This document shows positions 1 through 9,011 of a stretch of DNA of 49,071 nucleotides, piece by piece; within the stretch, counting starts at the first letter, position 1; each line of letters begins with the position of its first letter. The stretch comes from Elusimicrobiota bacterium (lineage in GTDB: Bacteria; Elusimicrobiota; Elusimicrobia; Elusimicrobiales; UBA9959). Made by a program: the position numbers and the translations under genes. The stretch spans positions 1-49,071 of the forward strand of contig JAPLKJ010000219.1 of the NCBI GenBank assembly GCA_026388125.1, written 5' to 3'. The notes beneath the pieces were generated by a model. That model worked only from the letters and a program-made list of their open reading frames with translations, did not search any database and had not been told where the DNA came from.

Positions 1-369
1 GTTCGGGGTCTGCGCCGTGAACTCCCAGGTCTGGCAGTTCATGTCGGGATACACCGGTGAATAAGGATGAGGCATGGGCGGCGGATGCGGCGGGTTCCAC
101 GGCTGGGGCGGAGGAGGCGGGGGATAGCCGCCGTGGCCGCCGGGACCGCCGGGGCCGGGATGATGATCGCCGCCGGGACCCTGCTGCGGGCCGCCCGGGC
201 CCTGGTGCGGGCCGCCGGGGCCCTGATGGCCGGGCTGCGGGCCGGGAGCCAGCGTACTTATCACGTCAAGGACGTCGCTGACACTCTTGTCGAAATCGGA
301 TTGCGCCGCGTACACTCCGGTGGAAAGCGACAGCGCCGCCGCTATCGCAAGTAAACCTGAATATTTCAT
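1..369 (-). CDS. Secreted Gly/Pro/His/Gln-rich protein, 3' end truncated by window edge
   Basis: Not in ORF track because it runs off the left edge. Reverse strand from ATG at 369 reads MKYSGLLAIAAALSLSTGVYAAQSDFDKSVSDVLDVISTLAPGPQPGHQGPGGPHQGPGGPQQGPGGDHHPGPGGPGG..., open to position 1, with signal-peptide-like N-terminus and upstream GGGAGG. Confidence 0.7.
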   Translation of the reverse strand, partial: MKYSGLLAIAAALSLSTGVYAAQSDFDKSVSDVLDVISTLAPGPQPGHQGPGGPHQGPGGPQQGPGGDHHPGPGGPGGHGGYPPPPPPQPWNPPHPPPMPHPYSPVYPDMNCQTWEFTAQTPN

Positions 370-502
370 AACCCTCCCTTTAGCTTAAACGCCTTCTGCT
401 GCATCTTATGGATAGTCTAAACAAAACAAAGGAATTCCCAATAGAGGCAATAGGCCCAGCTGCCCGAGGTTTAATGGCCTAAAGCCTTCTGGGCCTTTAA
501 GG

Positions 503-524
503 CCTGCGCGGCCGGCCGCGCAGG
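503..524. repeat. 22-bp perfect GC palindrome in divergent intergenic region
   Basis: CCTGCGCGGCCGGCCGCGCAGG equals its own reverse complement. Confidence 0.8.
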
Positions 525-596
525 ACGCGTTTTACAGGGGAACCTTACTTTTGATAAGGTAACAACTGCATTATCCGAAAGGTGGAGGGAACATAT

Positions 597-1187
597 ATGA
601 TGAAAGACCCAATGAAAGCGCTGCTCTTAGCGGCCATGGCGGCGGTATTGGCCGCTCAACCGGCGAAATTAGCTTTTGCGGCCGACGAGCCGTGCGCCTC
701 AGACATTAACAAATTCTGCGCGGACGGAAAGCCAGGCGGCGGCCAGCTGCTGGACTGCCTGAACAGGAACGCGGCGAACCTGACGCCCTCCTGCAAGGCG
801 AAAGTAAAGGAATTGAACGCCGCCATAGTGCCCGCCAGGCCCTGCGCGGCCGACCAGGCCAAGTTCTGCAGGGACGTAAAGCCCGGAGGCGGCAAACTGC
901 TGGACTGCCTGAACAGGAACGAAGCGAACCTGACGGCCGCCTGCAAGGCGCAAGTGAAGGAATTGAACGCCGCCATTGTACCCGCCAGGCCCTGCGCGGC
1001 CGACCAGGCCAAGTTCTGCAGGGACGTAAAGCCCGGTGACGGCAAACTGCTGGACTGCCTTACCAGGAACGCGGCGAAGCTGGCGGCCCCCTGCAAAGCG
1101 CAGGTGGCGAAGCTGAACGCGGATATCAAAGCCGCCGGCCGGCCCAAACAAGCGCCGGCCGCGCAGAAGAAGCCAGCGGCTAAATAA
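597..1187 (+). CDS. Secreted protein with three tandem cysteine-rich (GLG1-like) repeats
   Basis: ATG at 597 preceded by GGAGG at 584-588; signal peptide; three repeats of CA.D..KFC.D.KPG.G.LLDCL.RN...L...CKA.V..LNA. Confidence 0.75.
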   Translation: MMKDPMKALLLAAMAAVLAAQPAKLAFAADEPCASDINKFCADGKPGGGQLLDCLNRNAANLTPSCKAKVKELNAAIVPARPCAADQAKFCRDVKPGGGKLLDCLNRNEANLTAACKAQVKELNAAIVPARPCAADQAKFCRDVKPGDGKLLDCLTRNAAKLAAPCKAQVAKLNADIKAAGRPKQAPAAQKKPAAK

Positions 1188-1207
1188 GCCCCTGCCGCAT
1201 TAAAAAA

Positions 1208-1234
1208 GCCGCGGAGCTGGTCCGCGGCTTTTTT
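1208..1234 (+). terminator. Rho-independent terminator
   Basis: GCCGCGGA-GCTGG-TCCGCGGC followed by TTTTTT. Confidence 0.85.
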
Positions 1235-1258
1235 ACGCCCGAAGATACGGACGGACGC

Positions 1259-2734
1259 CTACCCCGTCTCTCCTCCGGCGGCGGTGGAGACCAGGTTCTT
1301 AAGCGTTTCCAGCGAAGCGTGGTCGCCCAGGGAGATAAGTATATCCCCCTTCAGCATTTCGGTCTCGCCGCTGGGGATCAGGTATTTGGAATCGCGGAAG
1401 ATCAGCACTATCAGCGCCTCTTTGGGCACGCCCACTTCGAAAAGTTTCCTGCCGGCCGCCCGCGAGCCCGGCTGCACGATGAACTCCGTCATCTGCGCGT
1501 TTATATCGTAGCCGTCCTCCAGCGAGATAGGCGCCACCCTGGCCTCGGCCGCCGGCACCGCCAGCCCCAGCAGGCGCGCCGCGTACGCTATGGTGGTGCC
1601 CTGCAGCAGCGCCGAGGTGAGCACGCAGAAGAACACGATATTGAAGATCAGGTCAGAGCCTTTCACGCCGGCTATCAGCGGGAACGTGGCCAGCACGATG
1701 GGCGCGGCCCCGCGCAGCCCTACCCAGGAAATAAAAAGTTTTTCCCTGAACCCCAGCCTGAAAGGCGCCAGGGAGACGAACACGGCCAGCGGGCGCGCCA
1801 CGAAGATCAGCACGAAAGAGATGGCCAGCCCTTTCCACGCCACGGGCGCCAGGCGCGACGGATAGACCAGCAGCCCCAGCGCGAGGAACATGGCTATCTG
1901 CATCAGCCAGGCTATGCCCTCGTGGAAATACAGCAGCGGCTTCTTGTGCAGGAAGCCGCGCCCAGCCATCACCAGCCCGGCCACGTAGACCGCCAGGAAG
2001 CCGTTGCCTTTCAGCAGCGCCGTGGCGTAATAAGTGAGCAGTACCAGCGCCAGCGTGAACACCGAATACAGCCCCTCGTAATCCAGGTCCAGCCGGTTTA
2101 TGGCGTAAAGCATCAGGCGCGCCATCAGCCAGCCGGCCGCCAGGCCTATGCTCATCTCCAGCACGAAGGCCGGCAGCAGCAGAAAATAGCCCGCGCCGGA
2201 CGCGGAGATAACGCCTATCATGCCCACCGTCAGGAAAACGGCCGTGGGGTCGTTGCTGCCCGACTCCAGCTCCAGCAGGCCCCGCAGGCCGGGCCTGATG
2301 TTGGCGCTGCGCCCGCGCAGCGCGGCGAACACCGCCGCCGCGTCGGTGGAGGAAAGAACGGAGCCCAGCAGCAGGCCGGAGGGCAGGCTGAACCCCAGCG
2401 CGAAATGCGCGAACAGCCCCGCTACGAGCGCCGTAAGCACCGTCCCCGCCACCGCCAGCGCGAGCCCCTCTTTCACCACGGGCTTCACCGCCTTGATATC
2501 GGTGCCCAGCCCGCCGGCGAAAAGTATTATGGACAGCGCCAGCACGCCGGCGGCCTTGGCCAGCGGGGCGTTATCGAAATATACCCCGCCCAGGCCCTCC
2601 GAGCCGGCGAGCATGCCCATAACGATGAAGATCAGCAGCGCGGGCAGCCCTATCTTCGTAGAGGCTTTGCTGGCCAGCACGCTCACCGCTATCAGCAGCG
2701 CCGCGGCCGGGATAAGCTGTTCTATGCCTGTCAT
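1259..2734 (-). CDS. nhaP2: Potassium/proton antiporter, CPA1 family with C-terminal TrkA-C-like domain
   Basis: ~12 TM segments, GSVLSSTDAAAVFAALRG and ELESGSNDPTAVFLT motifs, C-terminal TrkA_C-like region. Confidence 0.85.
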   Translation of the reverse strand: MTGIEQLIPAAALLIAVSVLASKASTKIGLPALLIFIVMGMLAGSEGLGGVYFDNAPLAKAAGVLALSIILFAGGLGTDIKAVKPVVKEGLALAVAGTVLTALVAGLFAHFALGFSLPSGLLLGSVLSSTDAAAVFAALRGRSANIRPGLRGLLELESGSNDPTAVFLTVGMIGVISASGAGYFLLLPAFVLEMSIGLAAGWLMARLMLYAINRLDLDYEGLYSVFTLALVLLTYYATALLKGNGFLAVYVAGLVMAGRGFLHKKPLLYFHEGIAWLMQIAMFLALGLLVYPSRLAPVAWKGLAISFVLIFVARPLAVFVSLAPFRLGFREKLFISWVGLRGAAPIVLATFPLIAGVKGSDLIFNIVFFCVLTSALLQGTTIAYAARLLGLAVPAAEARVAPISLEDGYDINAQMTEFIVQPGSRAAGRKLFEVGVPKEALIVLIFRDSKYLIPSGETEMLKGDILISLGDHASLETLKNLVSTAAGGETG

Positions 2735-2822
2735 CAGTGAAGAATTTTAGCAATTATGAATATTAAAAAACTCGCCGGCTTTTTGTATCATAACCAGAAG
2801 GGGAGCTTTCACGCTGCCGCAT

Positions 2823-3515
2823 ATGTCTAAAAAAATCCTGCTGGTGGACGACGAACGCCATGTACTGGAAGTAATGCGCTGTTACCTGGAGAACCACGGG
2901 TTCAACGTGATCTTCACGGACAGCAGCTCCGAGGCCCTGCTGCTGGCGCGGGAGGCGCGGCCCGACCTGGTATTGACCGACGCGGACATGCCGGGGCTGG
3001 ACGGGTTCGGGCTGTGCAAAGCGGTCAAAAGCCTGGCCGGCCGGACGCCGGTGCCGGTAATAATCATGTCCGGCAGGAAAACCTCCGACGGGGACATCAT
3101 CTCCGGCTACGACGGGGGCGCGGACGAATACCTTTTAAAACCTCTTTCCTTCCCGGTGCTGGTCGCCATAATCAACGCGGTGCTCAGGCGCTACAGCGCC
3201 TGCGCGCAGGACAATTCCGCCCGGGTCAGCACGCTGGGGATGGTCATAGACCCCGCCGCGCGCACCGTGCTGGTGGACAGCAAGCCGGCGCCGCTTACCC
3301 GCAAAGAGTTCGACCTGCTGGCCCTGCTGCTGGAGAAAGAGAACCGCGTGCTGAGCGTGCCTTATATACTGGAAACGGTCTGGGGCTACGACACGGCCAG
3401 CTACAACGATCCCCATACCGTGGAAGTGCATATCTATTCGCTCAGAAAAAAGCTGGGGCCCGCCATAGCCGCTCATATAGTGAGCGTCATGGGGCACGGC
3501 TATAAATTCGAATAA
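2823..3515 (+). CDS. OmpR/PhoB-family response regulator
   Basis: Receiver ILLVDDE...DADMPGLDGF...LLKPLSF plus winged helix LTRKEFDLLALLLE...VEVHIYSLRKKL. Confidence 0.9.
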   Translation: MSKKILLVDDERHVLEVMRCYLENHGFNVIFTDSSSEALLLAREARPDLVLTDADMPGLDGFGLCKAVKSLAGRTPVPVIIMSGRKTSDGDIISGYDGGADEYLLKPLSFPVLVAIINAVLRRYSACAQDNSARVSTLGMVIDPAARTVLVDSKPAPLTRKEFDLLALLLEKENRVLSVPYILETVWGYDTASYNDPHTVEVHIYSLRKKLGPAIAAHIVSVMGHGYKFE

Positions 3516-3626
3516 GCCGCCCTCCCGCCGCCTTAAGAACCCATATTTGAGCAGGATTTGAACCGGTTTTGATGAGGATTTTAGACCGCCAACGTATACC
3601 ATTACTATAGGGCTGGAGGCGATGTT

Positions 3627-4409
3627 ATGACAGCCGGCTTTTCGTGGTGCATACGTTTCGCGGCAGCGGCCCTGGGCGCCGCGCTGCTTCTGTTGTGCAG
3701 CGCGGCGCCGTGCTTTGCCGGGGAGTATGAAAGGGCTGCCGGGCAACTGGTGAAAGCCGCCGCGGAAAAAGGCCTCACCCGGCTGGCCATCGGCGGCTTC
3801 ACGGCGCGGGAACAAGCCGTCCCCGAGGAGGCTGCAGCGGCGCAGCGGCGCCTCTCCGAAACGCTTTACGGAACGCCGGGCGTCGGCGTTATGGACACGG
3901 CGGTGCTGGAGAAAATGCAGGAGCGCGGCCGGCTCTGGGCCCAAGTGCTGGTAAAAGGGCAGGTGTACAGGACCGGGGCCGGCCTGTTCCTGGTATTAAA
4001 AGCGGTCGACCTGCGCACCGGGCGCCCCATGGGTACCATGCAGATAAACGCCGGCAGCGGGCCGGAAGCCTTCCCCAAGGACCTGCGCGACGCGCCCGGC
4101 GGCCTGAAGGATTCCGCCTGCGCCAAAGCTTCCGATGAGCTGCTCAAGGAGAACCTGGCCGCCGTCGACCAGAAGGCGCGCTACTGGGCCGCCCGGGCGC
4201 GCGAGCCCGGCTTCTCTTACGCCGGGCTGGACCGGGCGCCGGGCAGCGAGCTCAGGGATTACCCGACGATACAGAAATTTTACGCGCTGCTCAACGCCTA
4301 TTACGAGCAGGACGCCCCTGTAACGCTTGCGCCGGCCGAGCTGGCCGGCGTAAAGAAGCTGCTGGAGAAGGAGGCCGCCTTCCTGCGCGCCTGCCCGGAG
4401 ACGAAGTGA
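3627..4409 (+). CDS. Secreted protein of unknown function, possibly FlgO/CsgG-like fold
   Basis: Signal peptide; sequence pattern ARAIGGF...VGVMDTAVLEKM...VLVKGQVYRTG...LVLKAVDLRTGRPMGTMQI-like. Confidence 0.5.
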   Translation: MTAGFSWCIRFAAAALGAALLLLCSAAPCFAGEYERAAGQLVKAAAEKGLTRLAIGGFTAREQAVPEEAAAAQRRLSETLYGTPGVGVMDTAVLEKMQERGRLWAQVLVKGQVYRTGAGLFLVLKAVDLRTGRPMGTMQINAGSGPEAFPKDLRDAPGGLKDSACAKASDELLKENLAAVDQKARYWAARAREPGFSYAGLDRAPGSELRDYPTIQKFYALLNAYYEQDAPVTLAPAELAGVKKLLEKEAAFLRACPETK

Positions 4410-4509
4410 GTTCCGGGCCGCGGGTTTTCTCCGGCTTTTTCAAAGCCGTTCCGCTTTTGGTATCATAGCGGAGCGGCTTTTCAGCGCTCAGCTTCGGACC
4501 AGAACAACG

Positions 4510-6309
4510 ATGATACCGGAATATTTTCTTTACCTCACCCTTGTCCTCGCCTGGGCCCTTAATATTTATTTTTTCTGCCGTTTCGCCGTGCGGTGGCATA
4601 AGAGCGAGCCCTCGCCCGCCAAAGCCTGGGGCGCGCTGGCCGCGGTCTGCCTGCCGGCCCTAGCCGTCACTTTTTTCCTGGCCGCGCGCGGCGGCAGCGG
4701 CAGCGACCAGGACCTCCTCTACCTCGGCGCGAAATTCCTCCGGTCCGGCCTTAAACGCGTTTTCGAGCTCAGGGAGGTCGCGCCGCTGCTCACTGACCAG
4801 CTGACGGACGCGCTCAGCGGCGATTCGCTGCGCGCCCTCCTGTGGAAGAACCGCCTGCTTTTTTCGGCCTCCGCGTTCCTGTTCTTCGCCGGGCTGCGCC
4901 GGCTGGGCGCCGGGCTCACGGTCAGCTTTCTCGCCTCCGCTTTTCTTTTCTGGAACTTCCTGGCCCCGCTCAACGCCAACACGTTCTCCGCCACCGCCCC
5001 GAACCTGTTCATCTGGCTGCTGGCGCTGACCGCGCTGTTCGACGCGCACATGAGCGCCGATATCGGCGGCCGGCAGCTGGCCTGGCTGCTCGCCTCAGCC
5101 CTGCTCACCGCGGGCGGGCGCCCGGAATTCCTGCCGGTGAACCTGGCCCTGCTGGCCCTCTCGGCCGCGGCCAGGCCCGCGGCCTGGAAAAAATGCCTGG
5201 GCGCCCCCGCGGCCCGCTGGCTGCTGCCCGCTGCGGCGTGCGTTGCGGCGGCCTGGACCATACATTTCCACGGCCTGTCGGGCGGCGGCTCCACCCCCGC
5301 GCCCTGGGTGTTCCCGCTGAAGGGCCTGTTCTACCGGGCCGGCGCCGCGCAGGCGCCCGACGCCTATCCGCTGCAGTTCATGCGCCAGCAGCTGTATTTT
5401 TTCCTGCCGTTCGCCTACCTTTTCGCGCTGGCCGCCGCGGGCCTGCTGGCCCTGGCCGCCAATAAACCGGAGCGGTGGCGCCGGCGGGCCGCGTTGACCG
5501 CCGCGCTGCTGACGGCGGGCTACGCCTGGCTGAATTTTTCCGCCGCCCTCCGGCTCAACGCCGCGCGCAGCCCCGGCGACCTGGAGCTGGAATTCCTCTC
5601 CGGCGCGCAGCGCGCCTGGGTCCCCGGCTGCAGCATTTATTCTTCCGACGAACAGCCTGACCGCGCGGCCGTCCTGAAAAAATATTTCAGTTTCTCCGAC
5701 CTGTGCGGGAACTGCGCGGACGCCTGCCGGCCGGCTCCGGAGAACTGCGTGCTGGAATACCGGCCCCCGTCCGGCACCTCCCCCGCGCCGGCGCTGGCGA
5801 AGATGGACGCCAAGGCCATACTCGGCGTTAAGGCCGCCTGCCCGGGGGCCGGCAAGCCCGGCCAGGCGCCGCGCGCCGCCGCGTCGGAAAAGCCGACCAC
5901 CGGCTACGGGGTGTCTTACGACCCCTGGCGCGATATCGGCGCCGATATCAGGAGCGCGCGGGCGGCGGCCAAAGCCTCCGGCCGGCGCGTGCTGGTGCTG
6001 GTGGGCGGCGACTGGTGCAGCTGGTGCGCCACTATGGAGGGGCTGTTCGGCAAAAATCCCGACCTCAAAGCTTTTCTTGGCGCGCACTTCGTAAAAGTTA
6101 AGGCCTATTACAATCCTTCCGAGATGCCGCTGCCCGCGGCCCTGGCGGGCTATCCGGCCATACCCGGCTACCCGCACATCTACGTCCTTAACGCCGACGG
6201 GACCGTATTCGAATCCCGGGACACCACCACGCTCGAGAACGATTCCGGCGGCTACGACAGGGAGAAATTCTTCGCTTTCCTGAAAAAAGCCGCCCCGCCG
6301 GCGAAATAG
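4510..6309 (+). CDS. Polytopic membrane protein with C-terminal thioredoxin-like domain
   Basis: Multiple TM segments over ~370 aa, then RVLVLVGGDWCSWCATMEGLF (CxxC thioredoxin-like). Confidence 0.65.
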   Translation: MIPEYFLYLTLVLAWALNIYFFCRFAVRWHKSEPSPAKAWGALAAVCLPALAVTFFLAARGGSGSDQDLLYLGAKFLRSGLKRVFELREVAPLLTDQLTDALSGDSLRALLWKNRLLFSASAFLFFAGLRRLGAGLTVSFLASAFLFWNFLAPLNANTFSATAPNLFIWLLALTALFDAHMSADIGGRQLAWLLASALLTAGGRPEFLPVNLALLALSAAARPAAWKKCLGAPAARWLLPAAACVAAAWTIHFHGLSGGGSTPAPWVFPLKGLFYRAGAAQAPDAYPLQFMRQQLYFFLPFAYLFALAAAGLLALAANKPERWRRRAALTAALLTAGYAWLNFSAALRLNAARSPGDLELEFLSGAQRAWVPGCSIYSSDEQPDRAAVLKKYFSFSDLCGNCADACRPAPENCVLEYRPPSGTSPAPALAKMDAKAILGVKAACPGAGKPGQAPRAAASEKPTTGYGVSYDPWRDIGADIRSARAAAKASGRRVLVLVGGDWCSWCATMEGLFGKNPDLKAFLGAHFVKVKAYYNPSEMPLPAALAGYPAIPGYPHIYVLNADGTVFESRDTTTLENDSGGYDREKFFAFLKKAAPPAK

Positions 6310-6401
6310 CCGGGCGGACAAGCCTCCGGCAAGTTTTGTATCATACCCTCAGCGCCGCCCGCCGTTCGCGTGACGGCCCGCGGCATAAATTTTAAAGCCA
6401 C

Positions 6402-7700
6402 ATGAAATTCCCCGGAAAAAGAAAGAACAAACATTACTTCCCGGTCACCGAGAAAGGACGCGAGAGCGCCGACCCGCATTTCCTGCAGACCGAGCCGTTC
6501 TACCTGGCGGGCATCGACCAGCTGCTGGTGGATATCGAATGCTCCGTGGAGCCTGAATTCCTGCCCCGCTACCGGCTGAAAAAAGGCGAGTCGCAGATCC
6601 TCGAGGACGGCGTCGCCGAGGCCATCTACCGGGAACTGAAGGCGGGAGGCAGGATACTGGGCGAATACGCCGGCGGCTCGGTGGGCAACACCCTGCACAA
6701 CTATTCGGTGCTGTCCGAAGAGCGCTCGGTGGCCCTCGGCGCCATCACGCGCAACATCACGGTGGGCGACTACGCCTTCAAATACATCCGCAACACCAGC
6801 GCTAAAGTGGACCTGTCCTATCTCCAGCCGTCGGACAACCCCATGGGCCGCGCCATGTGCTTCGTCACCCCCGACGGGGAACGCACCTTCGGCATCAGCA
6901 AAGGCTGCATGAACGACCTGGCCCCGGAATTCATCCCGGCGGACGTGATAGAGAAGGCCTCGGCCCTGCTTATCTCGGCCTATATCCTGCGCGACGAAGG
7001 TGCCCCTATTTTCAACTCCACGGTGAAGGCCTGCGAACTGGCCCTGAAGGCGAAGGTGCCGGTGGTGATGACGCTGGGCACCAGTTCGCTGATAGGTCCC
7101 CGGCGCGATTTTTTCCGGGATTTCATACAGAAATACGTGACCTGCGCGGCCATGAACGACCTGGAGGCGCTGGCCCTTACCGGCTTCAGCGACCCGCTGC
7201 TGGCCGCGCAGTACGTGCTGGACCTGGCCGATTTCGCGCTGCTTACCGTGGGCGCGCACGGGCTTTACCTGGCCGGGCACGTGGACGAGCAGTTCGCGAG
7301 AAGGACCACGTACAAACTGCACACCAAGTCCATAGTGGACTACAACATGTACGAGTTCAGCCGCCCGATGCGCAAAAGCGACTGCGCCAAACCTTTGAAG
7401 ATCTACACCCATATCAACCCGTTCATGGGCGGCCCGCGGGTGATAAAGAACACCAACGGCGCCGGCGACGGCGCGCTGGCGGCGCTGCTGCACGACCTCA
7501 GCGCCCGCAAGTACCACCAGGCCAAAGTGCCGAATTCGCCCAAGAACCTGATAAATTCCCTGACCTACTCTTCCCTGTCGCAGATCTCGAAATATGCCAA
7601 CCGCGTGAGTTTCGAGGTGCTGGCGCAGAACTCCCCGCGCCTGATGCGCGCCCTGCCCGAAAGGGAGGACAACCTGCAGGAAGCGTACTGGGACACCTGA
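6402..7700 (+). CDS. gsk: Inosine-guanosine kinase (PfkB family)
   Basis: MKFPGKRKNKHYFPV N-terminus; MGGPRVIKNTNGAGDGALAALLHDL; SPRLMRALPEREDNLQEAYWD; strongly resembles E. coli Gsk from memory. Confidence 0.92.
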   Translation: MKFPGKRKNKHYFPVTEKGRESADPHFLQTEPFYLAGIDQLLVDIECSVEPEFLPRYRLKKGESQILEDGVAEAIYRELKAGGRILGEYAGGSVGNTLHNYSVLSEERSVALGAITRNITVGDYAFKYIRNTSAKVDLSYLQPSDNPMGRAMCFVTPDGERTFGISKGCMNDLAPEFIPADVIEKASALLISAYILRDEGAPIFNSTVKACELALKAKVPVVMTLGTSSLIGPRRDFFRDFIQKYVTCAAMNDLEALALTGFSDPLLAAQYVLDLADFALLTVGAHGLYLAGHVDEQFARRTTYKLHTKSIVDYNMYEFSRPMRKSDCAKPLKIYTHINPFMGGPRVIKNTNGAGDGALAALLHDLSARKYHQAKVPNSPKNLINSLTYSSLSQISKYANRVSFEVLAQNSPRLMRALPEREDNLQEAYWDT

Positions 7701-7734
7701 ACCCCGCGGCGGCGCGGGCCCGCCGGGCGGTTTA

Positions 7735-8067
7735 TTATTTGAAGATAGAGAGGAAGGCGCTGACTATCCACAGCACCAGGGCGAACACCAGCGCCCACCA
7801 GAAGCTGGCCACCTGGAAACCCGGCACCAGCCAGCTCACCAGCTTCACCATGAAGCCGATTATCACAAAAGTGAACAGGCCCAGCGACAGGATGTTGATG
7901 GGCAGCGTAAGTATAAGCAGTATCGGCCGCAGCACGGCGTTGGCCAGGCCCAGCACCACGGCCACCACCAGCGCGGTCATGAAGCCGTCCAGCTTCACGC
8001 CCGGCAGTATCCGGGCGGTCACGAAGACGGCCACCGTGCTTAAAAGCAGATTAACGAGAATTTTCAT
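7735..8067 (-). CDS. Phage holin family 4 / YvlD-like membrane protein
   Basis: 110 aa, 3-4 TM, LLLSTVAVFVTARILPGVKLDGFMTALVVAVVLGLANAVLRPILLILTLPINILSLGLFTFVI. Confidence 0.8.
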   Translation of the reverse strand: MKILVNLLLSTVAVFVTARILPGVKLDGFMTALVVAVVLGLANAVLRPILLILTLPINILSLGLFTFVIIGFMVKLVSWLVPGFQVASFWWALVFALVLWIVSAFLSIFK

Positions 8068-8080
8068 AGCGTCCTTATAA

Positions 8081-8590
8081 CTATTTCGGATAAATAAGTT
8101 TGTCCGTATCGAACCCCAGCGCCCTGGCCTTGGCCACCAGCCCGGCCGTCACGGCGGGAGACGGTTCGGGGCTGCGGGCCAGCAGCCACAGGTATGACCG
8201 GCCCGGGCCGGCCACCAGCGCGTACTGGTAATTTTCCTTGTCCAGCTCTAGTATGTAGTAGCCGCCGTAGAAAGGGCGGAAAAAACTCACCTTGAGGCTG
8301 CCGGTAGTCTTCTCGCCGGTGAAATAAGCCCGGCCCTCGGCCTCCTTCCATTCGTTCTTGCGGGGGTCGAAGCCTTTGTTCAGCACCCTCACGCCGCCGT
8401 CGCCGCGCAGCGAATACTCGGCGGTAACCTTTACGAGCCCGCGTTCGAAAGCATGGTCCAGCCGGGCCACCTCGTGCCAGACGCCGAGGTAGCGGCCCAG
8501 GTCGAAACCGTCCACCGGCCGCAGCCCCGCGGGCGCCGGCCCGCAGGCCGGCAGGAACGCCGCGCACGCCGCGAGCAGATATTTTTTCAT
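8081..8590 (-). CDS. blc: Lipocalin family lipoprotein (Blc-like)
   Basis: VDGFDLGRYLGVWHEVARLDHAFERGL, YALVAGPGRSYLWLLARSP; Cys in N-terminal signal. Confidence 0.85.
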   Translation of the reverse strand: MKKYLLAACAAFLPACGPAPAGLRPVDGFDLGRYLGVWHEVARLDHAFERGLVKVTAEYSLRGDGGVRVLNKGFDPRKNEWKEAEGRAYFTGEKTTGSLKVSFFRPFYGGYYILELDKENYQYALVAGPGRSYLWLLARSPEPSPAVTAGLVAKARALGFDTDKLIYPK

Positions 8591-8621
8591 GCCGCGGCCC
8601 TTCGCCCGGTAGAATTTTTGG

Positions 8622-9011
8622 TCATTTTTTATCGGCCGCGTCCGCGCGGTCCGCCAGCGCCCTGCGCACGGCTTCCAGGAATTCCGCCACTTCGAAAGGC
8701 TTCTGAAAGCGCGCCGCCAGCTCCAGGCCGGCGGCTTTCTCCAGGAACTCCTCCGTGGCCAGGTAACCGGTTATCAGGATGCAGGGCGCGCCCGGGAATT
8801 TACCTTTGAAAGCCCGGATCACGTCCGCGCCGTCGCCGTCCGGCAGATGCCAGTCCACTATCAGCAGGTCCAGCTGGTTGGCGGAAATTATTTTCAGGGC
8901 CTCGCGCATTCCCGCCGCGGGCAGGAACTCGTACATCCCCCCCAGCAGGCGCCGGCCCAGCTTAAGTACCACTTCCTCATCGTCCACGAAAAGTATTTTA
9001 TTGGTTTTCAT
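8622..9011 (-). CDS. Response regulator receiver protein
   Basis: ILFVDDEEVVLK...LLIVDWHLPDGDGADV...FQKPF. Confidence 0.88.
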   Translation of the reverse strand: MKTNKILFVDDEEVVLKLGRRLLGGMYEFLPAAGMREALKIISANQLDLLIVDWHLPDGDGADVIRAFKGKFPGAPCILITGYLATEEFLEKAAGLELAARFQKPFEVAEFLEAVRRALADRADAADKK

